DNA from: Streptomyces sp. NBC_01341
GTDB lineage: Bacteria > Actinomycetota > Actinomycetes > Streptomycetales > Streptomycetaceae
Direction of reading: 5' to 3'
NCBI RefSeq assembly: GCF_035946055.1
Contig: NZ_CP108364.1
Coordinates: forward strand, 7,006,001-7,070,000
DNA length: 64,000 nucleotides
Position numbers and translations under genes: made by a program. Shown here in pieces: positions 15,065 to 23,348 of the stretch; position 1 is the first letter of the stretch; each line of letters opens with the position of its first letter. Below the pieces are notes generated by a model. It was not told the origin of the DNA. It ran no database searches and saw nothing but the letters and a program-made list of their open reading frames with translations.

Positions 15065-16270
15065 TCAGATCACCCCCGCGGCCCGCAGGCCCTCGATCTC
15101 GCTGTCGTCCAGGTCGGCGAACCGCGCGAGCACGGCATCGGTGTCGGCACCCAGCAGCGGCGGTGTGCCCACGGGTACCGGATCCCCGCCGGTCTCGCGC
15201 AGCGGTGTGCGCAGGGCCTTGAACGTGCCCTCGGTGGGGTGCTCGAATTCGGTGACGACGCCCCGCGCGTGTGCCTGCGGGGCAGCCAGGGCCTCGCGTA
15301 CGTCCCGGACCTCCCCGGCCGGGACGTCGGCGGCCCGCAGGTCCTTCAGGAGCTGCTCGCGGTCCCGGTCGCCGACGGCCGTGCGCAGGGCGGTCATGAC
15401 CCGGTCCCGCTGGGAGACGCGTCCCGCGTTGTGCCGCAGGGCCGGATCGGCGCCGAGCTCCGCTAGGCCGAGCACGGAGCAGAGCGGCGCCCAGTGCTGG
15501 TCGCTTCCGCTGATGTGCAGCCAGCCGCCGTCCGCGGCCCGGAACGCCGCGGACGGGACACGCCCCGGGTGCTGGGTGCCGGTGCGCACCGGGTCCTCGT
15601 CCAGCGCGAACAGCCTGGCGGCGTTGAGGGCGTGAAGACTGAGCTGGACGTCCATCATGGAGACGTCGAAGTGGCGGCCGCGGCCGGTGACACCCCGGCC
15701 TGCCAGCCCGGTGAGGGCGGCTATGGCGATCCAGAGGCCGGACGTCATGTCCGCCACCGGTATGCCGGTCTTGCTCGGCGGCCCGTCGGGCTCACCGGTC
15801 ATCGCCATCACACCGGACAGGGCCTGGAAGACGGTGTCGTAGCCCTTGCGCATGCGGTCGGGTCCGCTCTGCCCGAAACCGGTGGCCGAGATGTACACGA
15901 GCCCCGGGTTGTGCGTGCGGAGATCCTCGTACCCCAGGCCCAGACGTTCCATGGCGCCGGGGAGGAAGTTCTCCACGACGATGTCGGCCCGGGCGGCGAG
16001 CCTGCGGGCGACGTCCCGCCCGCGGGGGTCCTTGAGGTCCAGGGTGACCGAGTGCTTTCCACGGTTGAATGCGAAGAAGTACGCGCTCTCACCGTGGGGG
16101 AGACGGGGTTCGAAGCCGCGCGTCTCGTCGCCGCCGCCCGGTCGTTCGACCTTGATGACGGTTGCTCCCTGCTCGGCGAGGATCTGGGTGGCCATCGGGG
16201 CGGCCAGGACCCGGGAGAAGTCGAGGACGGTGATGCCGTCGAGCGGGCCTGACGTGGTGCTGTCCGTCAC
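15065..16270 (-). CDS. Class III CoA-transferase (CaiB/BaiF family)
   Basis: A 401-residue enzyme that moves CoA between carboxylic acids. The N-terminus GITVLDFSRVLAAPMATQILA, then VIKVERPGGGDETR and FAFNRGKHSVTLDLK, are family hallmarks. The catalytic Asp of family III transferases matches Asp174 in PVADMTSGLW. The start is the GTG at 16270, which overlaps the upstream hydratase stop (GTGA). It may load the acid onto CoA from succinyl-CoA or another donor, in parallel with the ligase two genes away, or act on a downstream intermediate. Confidence 0.92.
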   Translation of the reverse strand: MTDSTTSGPLDGITVLDFSRVLAAPMATQILAEQGATVIKVERPGGGDETRGFEPRLPHGESAYFFAFNRGKHSVTLDLKDPRGRDVARRLAARADIVVENFLPGAMERLGLGYEDLRTHNPGLVYISATGFGQSGPDRMRKGYDTVFQALSGVMAMTGEPDGPPSKTGIPVADMTSGLWIAIAALTGLAGRGVTGRGRHFDVSMMDVQLSLHALNAARLFALDEDPVRTGTQHPGRVPSAAFRAADGGWLHISGSDQHWAPLCSVLGLAELGADPALRHNAGRVSQRDRVMTALRTAVGDRDREQLLKDLRAADVPAGEVRDVREALAAPQAHARGVVTEFEHPTEGTFKALRTPLRETGGDPVPVGTPPLLGADTDAVLARFADLDDSEIEGLRAAGVI

Positions 16271-17037
16271 CTGCGGAACCCCCGCATCAGTGCGTTGACG
16301 TCCTGGCCCGCCCGCATCGCGGCCTCGGTGGGCAGGTCCGCGACACGGTAGAACAGGTCCTTCGCCGCCCGGAGCGCACGGGGCTCGACCGCTGCCCACC
16401 GCTGTGCGGTCTCCAGCGCGGAGTCGACCACCTGGTCCGGTTCCACGACGCGGTTGGCCAGGCCGTGCTCCAGGGCCTCGGCCGCGGTCAGCAGCCTGCC
16501 CGTGCTGATCAGTTCGAAGGCGAGCTTGCGGTTCAGGTGCCGCTGGAGTCCCGTCATGACCAGGGCCGGGACGATGGAGTGCCGCAGTTCGGGGTAGCCG
16601 AACTTCAGGTCCGTCGCCACGACCGTCATGTCGGCGCCGATGGCCAGTCCGGCCCCGCCGCCCACGGCCGCACCGCGCACGGCGGAGACGACCGGCGTAC
16701 CCATCCGCTGCATCTGGGTCTGGACGCGTGCGGTCAGTTCCGCCCGCTCCAGGACGGCCCCGGGCCGGTCCGGTGTGAGGGTGGAGAACTCCGACAGGTC
16801 GGCGCCCGCGCAGAAGGCGCGGCCCGCGCCGGTGAGGACGACCGCGCGGACCCGCTCGTCGTCCTCGGCCGCGGTGAGCGCGGTGCTCAGGGCGCGGGTG
16901 AGCGCGGTGTCCAGGGCGTTGAGCTTGTCGGGACGGTTGAGCGTGAGGACGCGGACGGATCCGCGGTCCTCGACGAGCAGTGTGCCGGGGGCGGCCGTAG
17001 CCGCGTCGGCCGGCTGCCCGCTGGTCGTGACGGTCAC
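16267..17037 (-). CDS. Enoyl-CoA hydratase/isomerase family protein
   Basis: A 256-residue crotonase-family protein, second of its kind in the operon. AFCAGADLSEFS and GAAVGGGAGLAIGADM form the oxyanion hole; FGYPELRHSIVPALV follows. The GTG at 17037 is chosen because GAGGAGG lies 7 nt upstream; an open frame continues further but lacks a ribosome site. The reaction is probably hydration, isomerisation or cleavage of an enoyl-CoA intermediate. Confidence 0.9.
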   Translation of the reverse strand: MTVTTSGQPADAATAAPGTLLVEDRGSVRVLTLNRPDKLNALDTALTRALSTALTAAEDDERVRAVVLTGAGRAFCAGADLSEFSTLTPDRPGAVLERAELTARVQTQMQRMGTPVVSAVRGAAVGGGAGLAIGADMTVVATDLKFGYPELRHSIVPALVMTGLQRHLNRKLAFELISTGRLLTAAEALEHGLANRVVEPDQVVDSALETAQRWAAVEPRALRAAKDLFYRVADLPTEAAMRAGQDVNALMRGFRR

Positions 17038-17063
17038 AGAAGATCCTCCTCGGTGGGCGGGGG

Positions 17064-17993
17064 TCAGGCGGCGGCGGAGGGCTGGAATCCGGCACGGGCC
17101 ACCATGCTGTGCAGGGGGCGGCCCAACGCCGCCTCGCAGGCCCGGGACGCGGTGGCGAGTGCCTCCGGGTCGATGCCGGTGTCCACGCCCATGCTCTCGA
17201 ACAGGGACACCAGGTCCTCTGTGCACACGTTCCCCGTGAGGCCGGCTCCATAGCCGATCTTCGACGGGTGGCCGCCGACTCCTCCCAGGGCGCTGTCGAA
17301 GTGCCGGCAGCCGGCCTCCAGGGCGGCGACCGCGTTGGCGACGGCCGTCCCGCGGGTGTTGTGGAAGTGGGCGATGAGCGCGAGTCCGGGGTGGGCACGG
17401 CCCAGACGGTCGAAGAGGGCGGCGACCGTCCTGGGGGTGGCGACGCCCGTGGTGTCCCCCAGAGTGACGGCGTCCGCGCCGAGATCGACGAAACGGGCGA
17501 CGTCATCGGCCACCCGCCCCGGATCCACCTGCCCTTCGAACGGACAGCCGAACGCGACGGACACGACGCCCACGAGCCGGAAGCGCCCGGCCGCCAGGGC
17601 GGCCATCTCCTCGACGCGCTCCCACTGCTGCGCGCGTGTGCTGCGCAGGTTCTTCTGCGTATGGCTCTCGCTGGCCGACACCAGCAGGCTCAGTTCCTCG
17701 GCGCCCGAGCCGCGGTCGAGATCGGCCAACGCCCGCTCGACGGCACGCGGGTTCGGGCACGTCGCCTTGAACGCCACGCCCGGCCGTCGGGTGACGCCCT
17801 CCAGGACCTCACGGGCGTCCGCGAAGGCGGGCACCCACTTCGGATGGCTGTAACTGGTCGCCTCGATGCGGCGGAAGCCCGCGTCGGCGAAGGTGTCCAG
17901 CAGGGCGATCTTGTCCGCGGTCGGCACGAACGTGGGTTCGTGCTGCAGCCCGTCACGGGCGAAACACTCGCAGATGGTGACCATGTCGGTCAT
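17064..17993 (-). CDS. HMG-CoA lyase-like DRE-TIM metallolyase lacking the usual catalytic Cys
   Basis: A 309-residue TIM-barrel protein of the HMG-CoA lyase family. The substrate-binding start ARDGLQHE, IEATSYSHPKWVPAFADA, LGDTTGVATP and metal ligands His209 and His211 (HFHNTRG) are present. Two family residues differ: the glycine-rich active-site loop, normally GLGGCP with the catalytic cysteine, reads GVGGHP (His242), and the Asp usual after the second metal His is Asn. The chemistry is therefore probably a retro-aldol or retro-Claisen on a different hydroxyacyl-CoA, or a variant mechanism. GAGGAGG precedes the ATG. It is the first gene of the leftward operon, after an operator-overlapped promoter. 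Confidence 0.85.
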   Translation of the reverse strand: MTDMVTICECFARDGLQHEPTFVPTADKIALLDTFADAGFRRIEATSYSHPKWVPAFADAREVLEGVTRRPGVAFKATCPNPRAVERALADLDRGSGAEELSLLVSASESHTQKNLRSTRAQQWERVEEMAALAAGRFRLVGVVSVAFGCPFEGQVDPGRVADDVARFVDLGADAVTLGDTTGVATPRTVAALFDRLGRAHPGLALIAHFHNTRGTAVANAVAALEAGCRHFDSALGGVGGHPSKIGYGAGLTGNVCTEDLVSLFESMGVDTGIDPEALATASRACEAALGRPLHSMVARAGFQPSAAA

Positions 17994-18022
17994 CGAGCCA
18001 CCTCCTCAGGATGACTCGACAA

Positions 18023-18053
18023 CTTGTACGCCCCACGTGTTGATAATGTCAAC
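18023..18053 (-). promoter_or_regulatory. Predicted promoter and MarR operator of the catabolic operon
   Basis: On the minus strand TTGACA (18047-18052) and TACAAG (18023-18028) are spaced by 18 bp. The -35 lies inside the palindrome GTTGA-N5-TCAAC (18039-18053), the same pattern found before marR. Binding there would block transcription of the HMG-CoA-lyase-like gene and those after it. Confidence 0.6.
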
Positions 18054-18055
18054 AG

Positions 18056-18550
18056 CTACTTCTCGTCGAGCTGTTCCCGCTCCCGCTTCTCCAGGGGCAG
18101 TGCCAGGTCTGCCAGCTTCTCCAGGGCGCGCCCCAGGACCTCCGCCTCCTCGTCGGAGAGCAGTGCCGCGAAGGCCGCGTCCCGCTCGTTGGCGGCCGCG
18201 ATGAGGCCCCGGTACACCTCGACCCCGGCGTCGGTCAGGGCCAGTTGCCTGCTGCGGCCGGCGCCCTCGGTGCGGCGGACGAGGTCACGTTCGACCAGGC
18301 CGCGCACGACGCGGCTCATCTGGGCCTTGTCCAGGCCGGCCCGTCGGGCGAGCCGATTGAGCGTCAGTGTCGGATCGGCCGCGATGAGGGCGATGGTGCG
18401 CCATTCGCCGAGGCTCACGTCGAACTCGCGGCGGTACCTGAGTGCCGCGCTGCGCGAGAGGGCCGACGATGTCCGCGAGAGCCTGTAGGACAGCAGTTCG
18501 GAGATCGGCGCCAGGTCCCGGCCGTCATCACGTTTCACCATGGGCCGCAT
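18056..18550 (-). CDS. MarR family transcriptional regulator
   Basis: A 164-residue winged-helix repressor. The HTH is clear: FDVSLGEWRTIALI, LTLNRLARRAGLDKAQMSRVV, then the wing with LVRRTEGAGRSRQLALT. The ATG at 18550 has CGGAG a few bases upstream; ATG 18541 is an alternative. It sits between the catabolic operon and a divergent permease gene and is flanked by two matching palindromes, so it probably represses both units and itself until an acid or CoA-ester ligand binds. It may also be co-transcribed with the operon, since its stop is 62 bp before the first enzyme gene. Confidence 0.92.
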   Translation of the reverse strand: MRPMVKRDDGRDLAPISELLSYRLSRTSSALSRSAALRYRREFDVSLGEWRTIALIAADPTLTLNRLARRAGLDKAQMSRVVRGLVERDLVRRTEGAGRSRQLALTDAGVEVYRGLIAAANERDAAFAALLSDEEAEVLGRALEKLADLALPLEKREREQLDEK

Positions 18551-18568
18551 GCTATCTCCGTTGAAGGT

Positions 18569-18583
18569 GTTGACTTTATCAAC
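18569..18583. promoter_or_regulatory. MarR operator, second copy, in the marR/permease divergent promoter
   Basis: GTTGA-N5-TCAAC with central ATTA-type bases (GTTGACTTTATCAAC). It has identical arms and spacing to the site at 18039-18053. It lies 19 bp before the marR ATG and about 67 bp before the permease start; a minus-strand TAAAGT within it could be the marR -10. Confidence 0.6.
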
Positions 18584-18650
18584 TTGAGCATCGGAAACTC
18601 GCCATGCCCGCCGCTCTCGGCGACATACCTCGACAAAGGAGTCGTACGTC

Positions 18651-20006
18651 GTGGCCGACCCCTCGACCTCCATCGCACAGCAGGACGCAGTCGACACCTC
18701 CGAAGTCGACCGCGCGGCGACCTACCGCACCATCGCCTGGCGCGTCATGCCGCTCCTGGTCACCTGTTACGTCGTCAGCTTCATCGACCGCACCAACATC
18801 GGGATAGCCCAGCAGGGACTCGAGAGGGACCTCGGCTTCGGCTCCGCCGTCTACGGCCTCGGCGTCACCCTGTTCTTCGTCGGCTTCATCCTCTTCGAAG
18901 TGCCGAGCAGCGCCCTGCTGGCCCGGCTCGGCGCACGGAGGACGATGGTCCGCATCATGGTGTCCTGGGGGGTCGTCACCCTGGGCACCTCACTGGTCCA
19001 CAACGAGATCACCTTCTACATCGCGAGGTTCCTCCTCGGAGTGGCGGAGGCCGGCTTCTTCCCCGGCGCCCTCTACTTCCTGTCGCGCTGGTTCCCCTCC
19101 GCACGGCGCACACGCATGACCGCGGTGTTCTTCGCGGGCGTACCCGTCTCCGGCGTGCTGGGCTCGCTCATGTCCGGCAGCATCATGAAGGCCTTCGACG
19201 GCAGCACGGGACTCGCCGACTGGCAGTGGCTGTTCATCATCGAGGGGATTCCCCCGATCCTCCTCGCCGGTGCGGTGATGCTGTGGCTCGTCGACGAACC
19301 GGAGCAGGCCCGCTGGCTGAGCCTCGCCCAACGGGCCGCCGTCCGCGAGGACCTCGACGCGGACCAGAGGCGCAAGGCCGGGAGGGCGGCCGGCAAGGGG
19401 CACGGTGGACTCCTCCTCGCCCTGAAGGACCCCAAGGTATGGACCATCGGCCTCTGCGCCTGCGGCGCCTACACGCTCGCCAACGCGGTGTCGTTCTGGA
19501 CGCCGCGGATCATCGCCGACGCGGGCGTGGGCGACGTCCTGGACCTGGGCCTGTTCTCCGCACTGCCGCCGCTGCTCGGCATCGTCGTCATGCTCATCGT
19601 GGGACGGCACTCCGACCGCACCCTGGAACGCCGCTGGCACGCGGCCCTCAGCTGGACCGTGGCGGCCCTGGCCATGGTCGCGATCTCGCTGTCCGGGGAC
19701 GACGTCGCCCTGGTCGTCGCACTCCTCGCCGTCCTGGCAGCCGCGCACTACTCCGGCCTCACCGTCTTCTACTCCATCCCGTCCATCTACCTGGGTGAAC
19801 GCGCGGCGGCCACCGGTATCGCCCTGGTGACCTCCATGGGCTCCTTCGCCGCCGCCGCATCGCCCTCCCTTCTCGGGTTCATCCAGAGCAGCACGGGCAG
19901 CCTGTCGCTCGGCCTGCAGATCAGCGCGGGAATCGTGCTGCTCGCCGTCGTCCTCCTGCTCGTCGGAGTCAAGGCGAAGGACCTGCGGGAGGAGCGCCCC
20001 TCCTGA
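18651..20006 (+). CDS. MFS permease, anion:cation symporter (phthalate/hydroxyphenylacetate-type)
   Basis: A 451-residue inner-membrane transporter with about 12 hydrophobic segments. The first helix motif VSFIDRTNIGIAQ and the segment AEAGFFPGALYFLSRWFP are typical of the ACS family, which imports organic acids. A central charged loop (EDLDADQRRKAGRAAGKG) splits the two halves. The GTG at 18651 follows AAAGGAG by 9 nt. It is divergent from marR and shares the operator at 18569, so it should import the acid used by the leftward operon. Confidence 0.92.
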   Translation: MADPSTSIAQQDAVDTSEVDRAATYRTIAWRVMPLLVTCYVVSFIDRTNIGIAQQGLERDLGFGSAVYGLGVTLFFVGFILFEVPSSALLARLGARRTMVRIMVSWGVVTLGTSLVHNEITFYIARFLLGVAEAGFFPGALYFLSRWFPSARRTRMTAVFFAGVPVSGVLGSLMSGSIMKAFDGSTGLADWQWLFIIEGIPPILLAGAVMLWLVDEPEQARWLSLAQRAAVREDLDADQRRKAGRAAGKGHGGLLLALKDPKVWTIGLCACGAYTLANAVSFWTPRIIADAGVGDVLDLGLFSALPPLLGIVVMLIVGRHSDRTLERRWHAALSWTVAALAMVAISLSGDDVALVVALLAVLAAAHYSGLTVFYSIPSIYLGERAAATGIALVTSMGSFAAAASPSLLGFIQSSTGSLSLGLQISAGIVLLAVVLLLVGVKAKDLREERPS

Positions 20007-20023
20007 CGTTCCCGGCGCGAGCC

Positions 20024-20070
20024 GGGGGAGGGCCGGTGCGGCCGTACGGACGCCGCACCGACCCTCCCCC
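20024..20070 (+). terminator. Terminator hairpin after the permease gene
   Basis: Inverted repeat of 19 bp with one mismatch (arms 20024-20042 and 20052-20070) and a 9-nt loop, 18 bp after the permease stop codon. Confidence 0.8.
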
Positions 20071-20227
20071 GCAGCCTTCGTACCGGGGCCCCGCGGGGAG
20101 ACACCCCGTCCTTCGGCGGCGGACCGAAGGGCCTCTCCCGTTGCCGCTGATCCGGGCGGGCGGCGAGGCGTCCGCGAATCGCACGGGCACCCGCGATGCA
20201 CCACAGCCCGGCCCGTACCCTGCAACG

Positions 20228-20932
20228 ATGCCCCAGACCTCTGACACACCCGGCCCGTCCGAACCACTCACCACCGACGCGGTCACACGCATCGTGCTGC
20301 GCCCCGTCGCGAGCCCTCTTCCCCTGGGCTTCTTCGCCCTCGGCATCGGCAGTGTGGTCCTGTCCTCGCTCCAACTCGGCTGGGTGCCGACCGGGCAGAG
20401 CGAGATGCTGCTGCTCCTGGTCCTCATCTTCGTCGTCCCCCTGCAGTTCGTCGCCGGACTCTTCGCGTTCCTCGCCCGCGACGCGGGTGCCGGCACGGCG
20501 CTGCTCCTGCTCGCCGCCGCCTGGGCCGGAACGAGCGTGACCTCCCTCGACTCTCCGCCCGGCCGGCCCGTGGTGGCACAAGCCGTCTTCCTGCTGGCGC
20601 TCGTCCCCTTCGTCCTCGCACTCGCGGGTGCGGCGGTGCAGTCGAAGCCCCTGTTCGCCGCGCTCCTCACCCTCACCGCGCTGCGCTTCGGACTGACGGG
20701 TCTCTACGAAGCGGGCACGGGTAACACGCTGCAGGTCGCGGCCGGCTGGACCGGCATCGTCATCGGCGTCTACGCGCTGTACGGCGGACTGGCGCTCCTC
20801 GTGGAGGACGGCAAGCAGCGCACCGTACTGCCGCTCTTCCGGCGTGGGGCCGCACGCAGGTCCATCGAGGGCGACCTGCGTGAACAGCTCACCCCCGCGC
20901 AGCAGGAAGCCGGAGTCCGCCACCAGCTGTGA
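20228..20932 (+). CDS. GPR1/FUN34/YaaH-type membrane protein
   Basis: A 234-residue integral membrane protein with six hydrophobic segments. The start of the first helix, SPLPLGFFALGIG, resembles the N-P-x-P-L-G-L motif of the SatP/YaaH acetate-succinate channels, and LDSPPGRPVVAQAVFLL is in the middle. The C-terminus is cytosolic and charged. ATG at 20228 is preferred because upstream in-frame sequence is Arg/Pro-rich and non-hydrophobic. A role in acetate or short-acid movement is family inference; the match is looser than for true SatP. Confidence 0.7.
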   Translation: MPQTSDTPGPSEPLTTDAVTRIVLRPVASPLPLGFFALGIGSVVLSSLQLGWVPTGQSEMLLLLVLIFVVPLQFVAGLFAFLARDAGAGTALLLLAAAWAGTSVTSLDSPPGRPVVAQAVFLLALVPFVLALAGAAVQSKPLFAALLTLTALRFGLTGLYEAGTGNTLQVAAGWTGIVIGVYALYGGLALLVEDGKQRTVLPLFRRGAARRSIEGDLREQLTPAQQEAGVRHQL

Positions 20933-20975
20933 GGCGTGGTCCGGCTCTGCGGTGAAGCCCGGACACCGGTTGCCT

Positions 20976-20997
20976 GCCGCCGCCGTCCGGCGGCGGC
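20976..20997 (+). terminator. Hairpin after the YaaH-type gene
   Basis: GCCGCCGCCG (20976-20985) pairs with CGGCGGCGGC (20988-20997). A 10-bp GC-rich hairpin 44 nt beyond the stop. Confidence 0.55.
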
Positions 20998-21190
20998 TGT
21001 GACGGAGCGCAACCCGCTCAGGTCGCACCTTTCTCGCCTACCGGCCGTTTTACGGCCATGAGGCCCGATACGCACTTCTCGTCGTATACAGACGCCTGAC
21101 CTCCGGTGGTCATCTCGCGTACGCCCTGTTCGAGGAGCTTTTGACCCACGTCATTGCATCTTGAACCACCTACCCGAGAAGGACCCCCAC

Positions 21191-23143
21191 ATGTCCCACA
21201 CTGGTGACACCGAGTCACACGAGCCGAGCGGGCACAACAGGCGCGGCTTCCTGCGCAACGCGGCTCTGGCCGGTGCGGGGGCGGCCGCCGCGAGCGTCGG
21301 CGTGACCGCGTTCGGCGCGACGCCCGCGTCCGCCGCGGAAGCCTCCGGACACGGCCCGTCCGCCACGTGGAGCCCTGACCCGGCCTCGCTCCAGTTCACC
21401 CTCGCGGTCATGCCGGACACCCAGTTCCTCTACTGGGGCAGCCAGGACAGCGTCAACAGGACGCCGCAGGAGGAGTCCTTCCGCTACATCATCGAGAACA
21501 GCGGTTCCGCCGGCGACAACATCGTCTTCATGGCGCATCTCGGCGACCTCACACAGGACGCCGATCCTTCGTCCTTCGAGCAGGTCGACAAGGCGTTCGG
21601 GATGCTGGACAAGCACGGGGCCGCCTACAGCGTGCTGGCCGGCAACCACGACGTCACCGGCGACGACAGCCGCGGCGACACGCCCTACCTGCGCACCATG
21701 GGCCCGCAGCGCTTCAGGCGGGCGAAGACGTTCGCCGGGGCGGACCGGACGGGCTACAACACCGCGCACGTCTTCGAGGCGGCCGGCCGTTCGTGGCTGC
21801 TCCTCGCCCTTGACTGGCGGACCACCGACCAGGGCTTCGCGTGGGCCAACGACGTGATCAAGGCGCACCCGAAGATGCCGGTGATCCTCACCTCGCACGA
21901 CATCGTCGCCTCGCCGTACGATGACAACGTTTTCCCGTACGAGTCCGGCGACCCGGAGAACAACGCCGTACTCTCCGGCTACGGGCAGACCGTCTGGGAC
22001 AAGCTGATCAACGACAACGACCAGATCTTCCTGACCCTCAACGGTCACTACTGGCCGCCCGGGCGCACGACCAGGAAGAACGGCGCCGGCAACGACGTCG
22101 ACATGCACATCACGAACTACCAGAACCGCTACTTCGGCGGTGGCGGCATGATCCGGCTGTACCACTTCGACCTGGCCCGGAACACGATCGACGTCGAGAC
22201 CATCAACCCCTGGATCCTGGCCCAGGACCCCGAGTCGCGCAACGAGCTGGCCGCCGAGCACGCCCGGATCACCGGCCCGGTCGACAACTTCTCGGTCCCG
22301 ATCGACTTCGAGCAGCGGTTCTCCGGCTTCATACCGATCCCGGTCCGTCCCGCGCGCCCGGCCCACAGAGAACTGGTGAAGGGCACCCTGGCGTACTGGC
22401 GCTTCGACGGACAGGGCGCCCCCGGCGCCTCGCTCAGCGCGGGCCAGAAGGTCCCTGACCTGTCGGGCAAGGGCAACGACCTGACCGTGGTGACCGTGCC
22501 GGGCACGCCCGACGGCGCGCTGTCCTGGTCCGCCGACCACCACCCCGACCAGCCCGGCCACGCCAGCCTGAAGTTCGTCGGCGGCAGGAACCCGGTCAAC
22601 GGCTCGTACCTGACCACCGGAGCGAAGGCGCCCCTGAACACCGAGACGTTCAAGGGCGGATACACGATCGAGACCTTCGTCAGGATGCCGCTGGACTGGG
22701 ACGGGGGCAGGAACGGCAACGCCTCGATCCTCAGCCGCCGCGGCGCCGCCGGAGACGCCGGCAAGCACGGCAGGAACACGGACCCGAAGGAGCCCCTGGC
22801 ACAGCTCGCCATCACGAACAACGGCCGCGAGGCGCAGTTCAACCACTACCCGACGAACGACACCTACCCCACGACCAACTGGGGTCACGGCATGCCGGAA
22901 CTCAAGTGGTTCCACCTGGCAGTCGTCAACGACGGCCGCCACACCAAGCTGTACGTCGAGGGTGCTCCCGTGCTCGACAACCCGAGCAGGGTGTCGGCCG
23001 GACTGACCTCGCTCGGCCTGCCCTGGCTCGTGGGTGGCCATGAGTACGCGGGCGCGATCGACGTCGTCTTCCACGGCAACGTCGGTGACATCCGTATCGT
23101 CGACCGGCCGCTGTCCCACCGTGAGTTCCTGACCGCCGAGTAG
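21191..23143 (+). CDS. Tat-exported calcineurin-type phosphoesterase with LamG-like domain
   Basis: A 650-residue exported metallophosphoesterase. The Tat motif NRRGFLRNA is followed by an Ala-rich hydrophobic segment ending near ATPASAAEA. Metal-binding blocks are VMPDTQF, HLGDLTQDAD, VLAGNHDVTG, LTSHDIVA and NGHYWPPGR in residues 70-300. Residues 390-650 form a LamG/concanavalin-like domain (GTLAYWRFDG, YTIETFVRMPL, LKWFHLAVVNDG, GNVGDIRI), suggesting surface or polymer binding. ATG at 21191 has GAGAAGGA 7-14 nt upstream; the in-frame TTG at 21161 is not needed. Substrate is unknown; phosphodiester or phosphomonoester cleavage is expected. Confidence 0.9.
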   Translation: MSHTGDTESHEPSGHNRRGFLRNAALAGAGAAAASVGVTAFGATPASAAEASGHGPSATWSPDPASLQFTLAVMPDTQFLYWGSQDSVNRTPQEESFRYIIENSGSAGDNIVFMAHLGDLTQDADPSSFEQVDKAFGMLDKHGAAYSVLAGNHDVTGDDSRGDTPYLRTMGPQRFRRAKTFAGADRTGYNTAHVFEAAGRSWLLLALDWRTTDQGFAWANDVIKAHPKMPVILTSHDIVASPYDDNVFPYESGDPENNAVLSGYGQTVWDKLINDNDQIFLTLNGHYWPPGRTTRKNGAGNDVDMHITNYQNRYFGGGGMIRLYHFDLARNTIDVETINPWILAQDPESRNELAAEHARITGPVDNFSVPIDFEQRFSGFIPIPVRPARPAHRELVKGTLAYWRFDGQGAPGASLSAGQKVPDLSGKGNDLTVVTVPGTPDGALSWSADHHPDQPGHASLKFVGGRNPVNGSYLTTGAKAPLNTETFKGGYTIETFVRMPLDWDGGRNGNASILSRRGAAGDAGKHGRNTDPKEPLAQLAITNNGREAQFNHYPTNDTYPTTNWGHGMPELKWFHLAVVNDGRHTKLYVEGAPVLDNPSRVSAGLTSLGLPWLVGGHEYAGAIDVVFHGNVGDIRIVDRPLSHREFLTAE

Positions 23144-23210
23144 CGCTGCCCCCGCTCGGGCGTGTTGCCGCCCGGCCGGGGAGGCGGGGAGACGCGCGGC
23201 GTGACGCCGA

Positions 23211-23248
23211 GACGCAGGGGCCGGTCCAGGAGGACCGGCCCCTGCGTC
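23211..23248. terminator. Bidirectional terminator hairpin
   Basis: Perfect 17-bp inverted repeat (arms 23211-23227 and 23232-23248, left arm GACGCAGGGGCCGGTCC) with a 4-nt loop between convergent genes. Confidence 0.85.
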
Positions 23249-23348
23249 GTTCACCGTCCTGATCCCTCCGGAGCGGCGGCAGCCGAAGCGGAGGCCGGGT
23301 CAGGCAGACGCCCGGACGTCAGAAGACGAAGGCCGGGACGAGGAGAGG

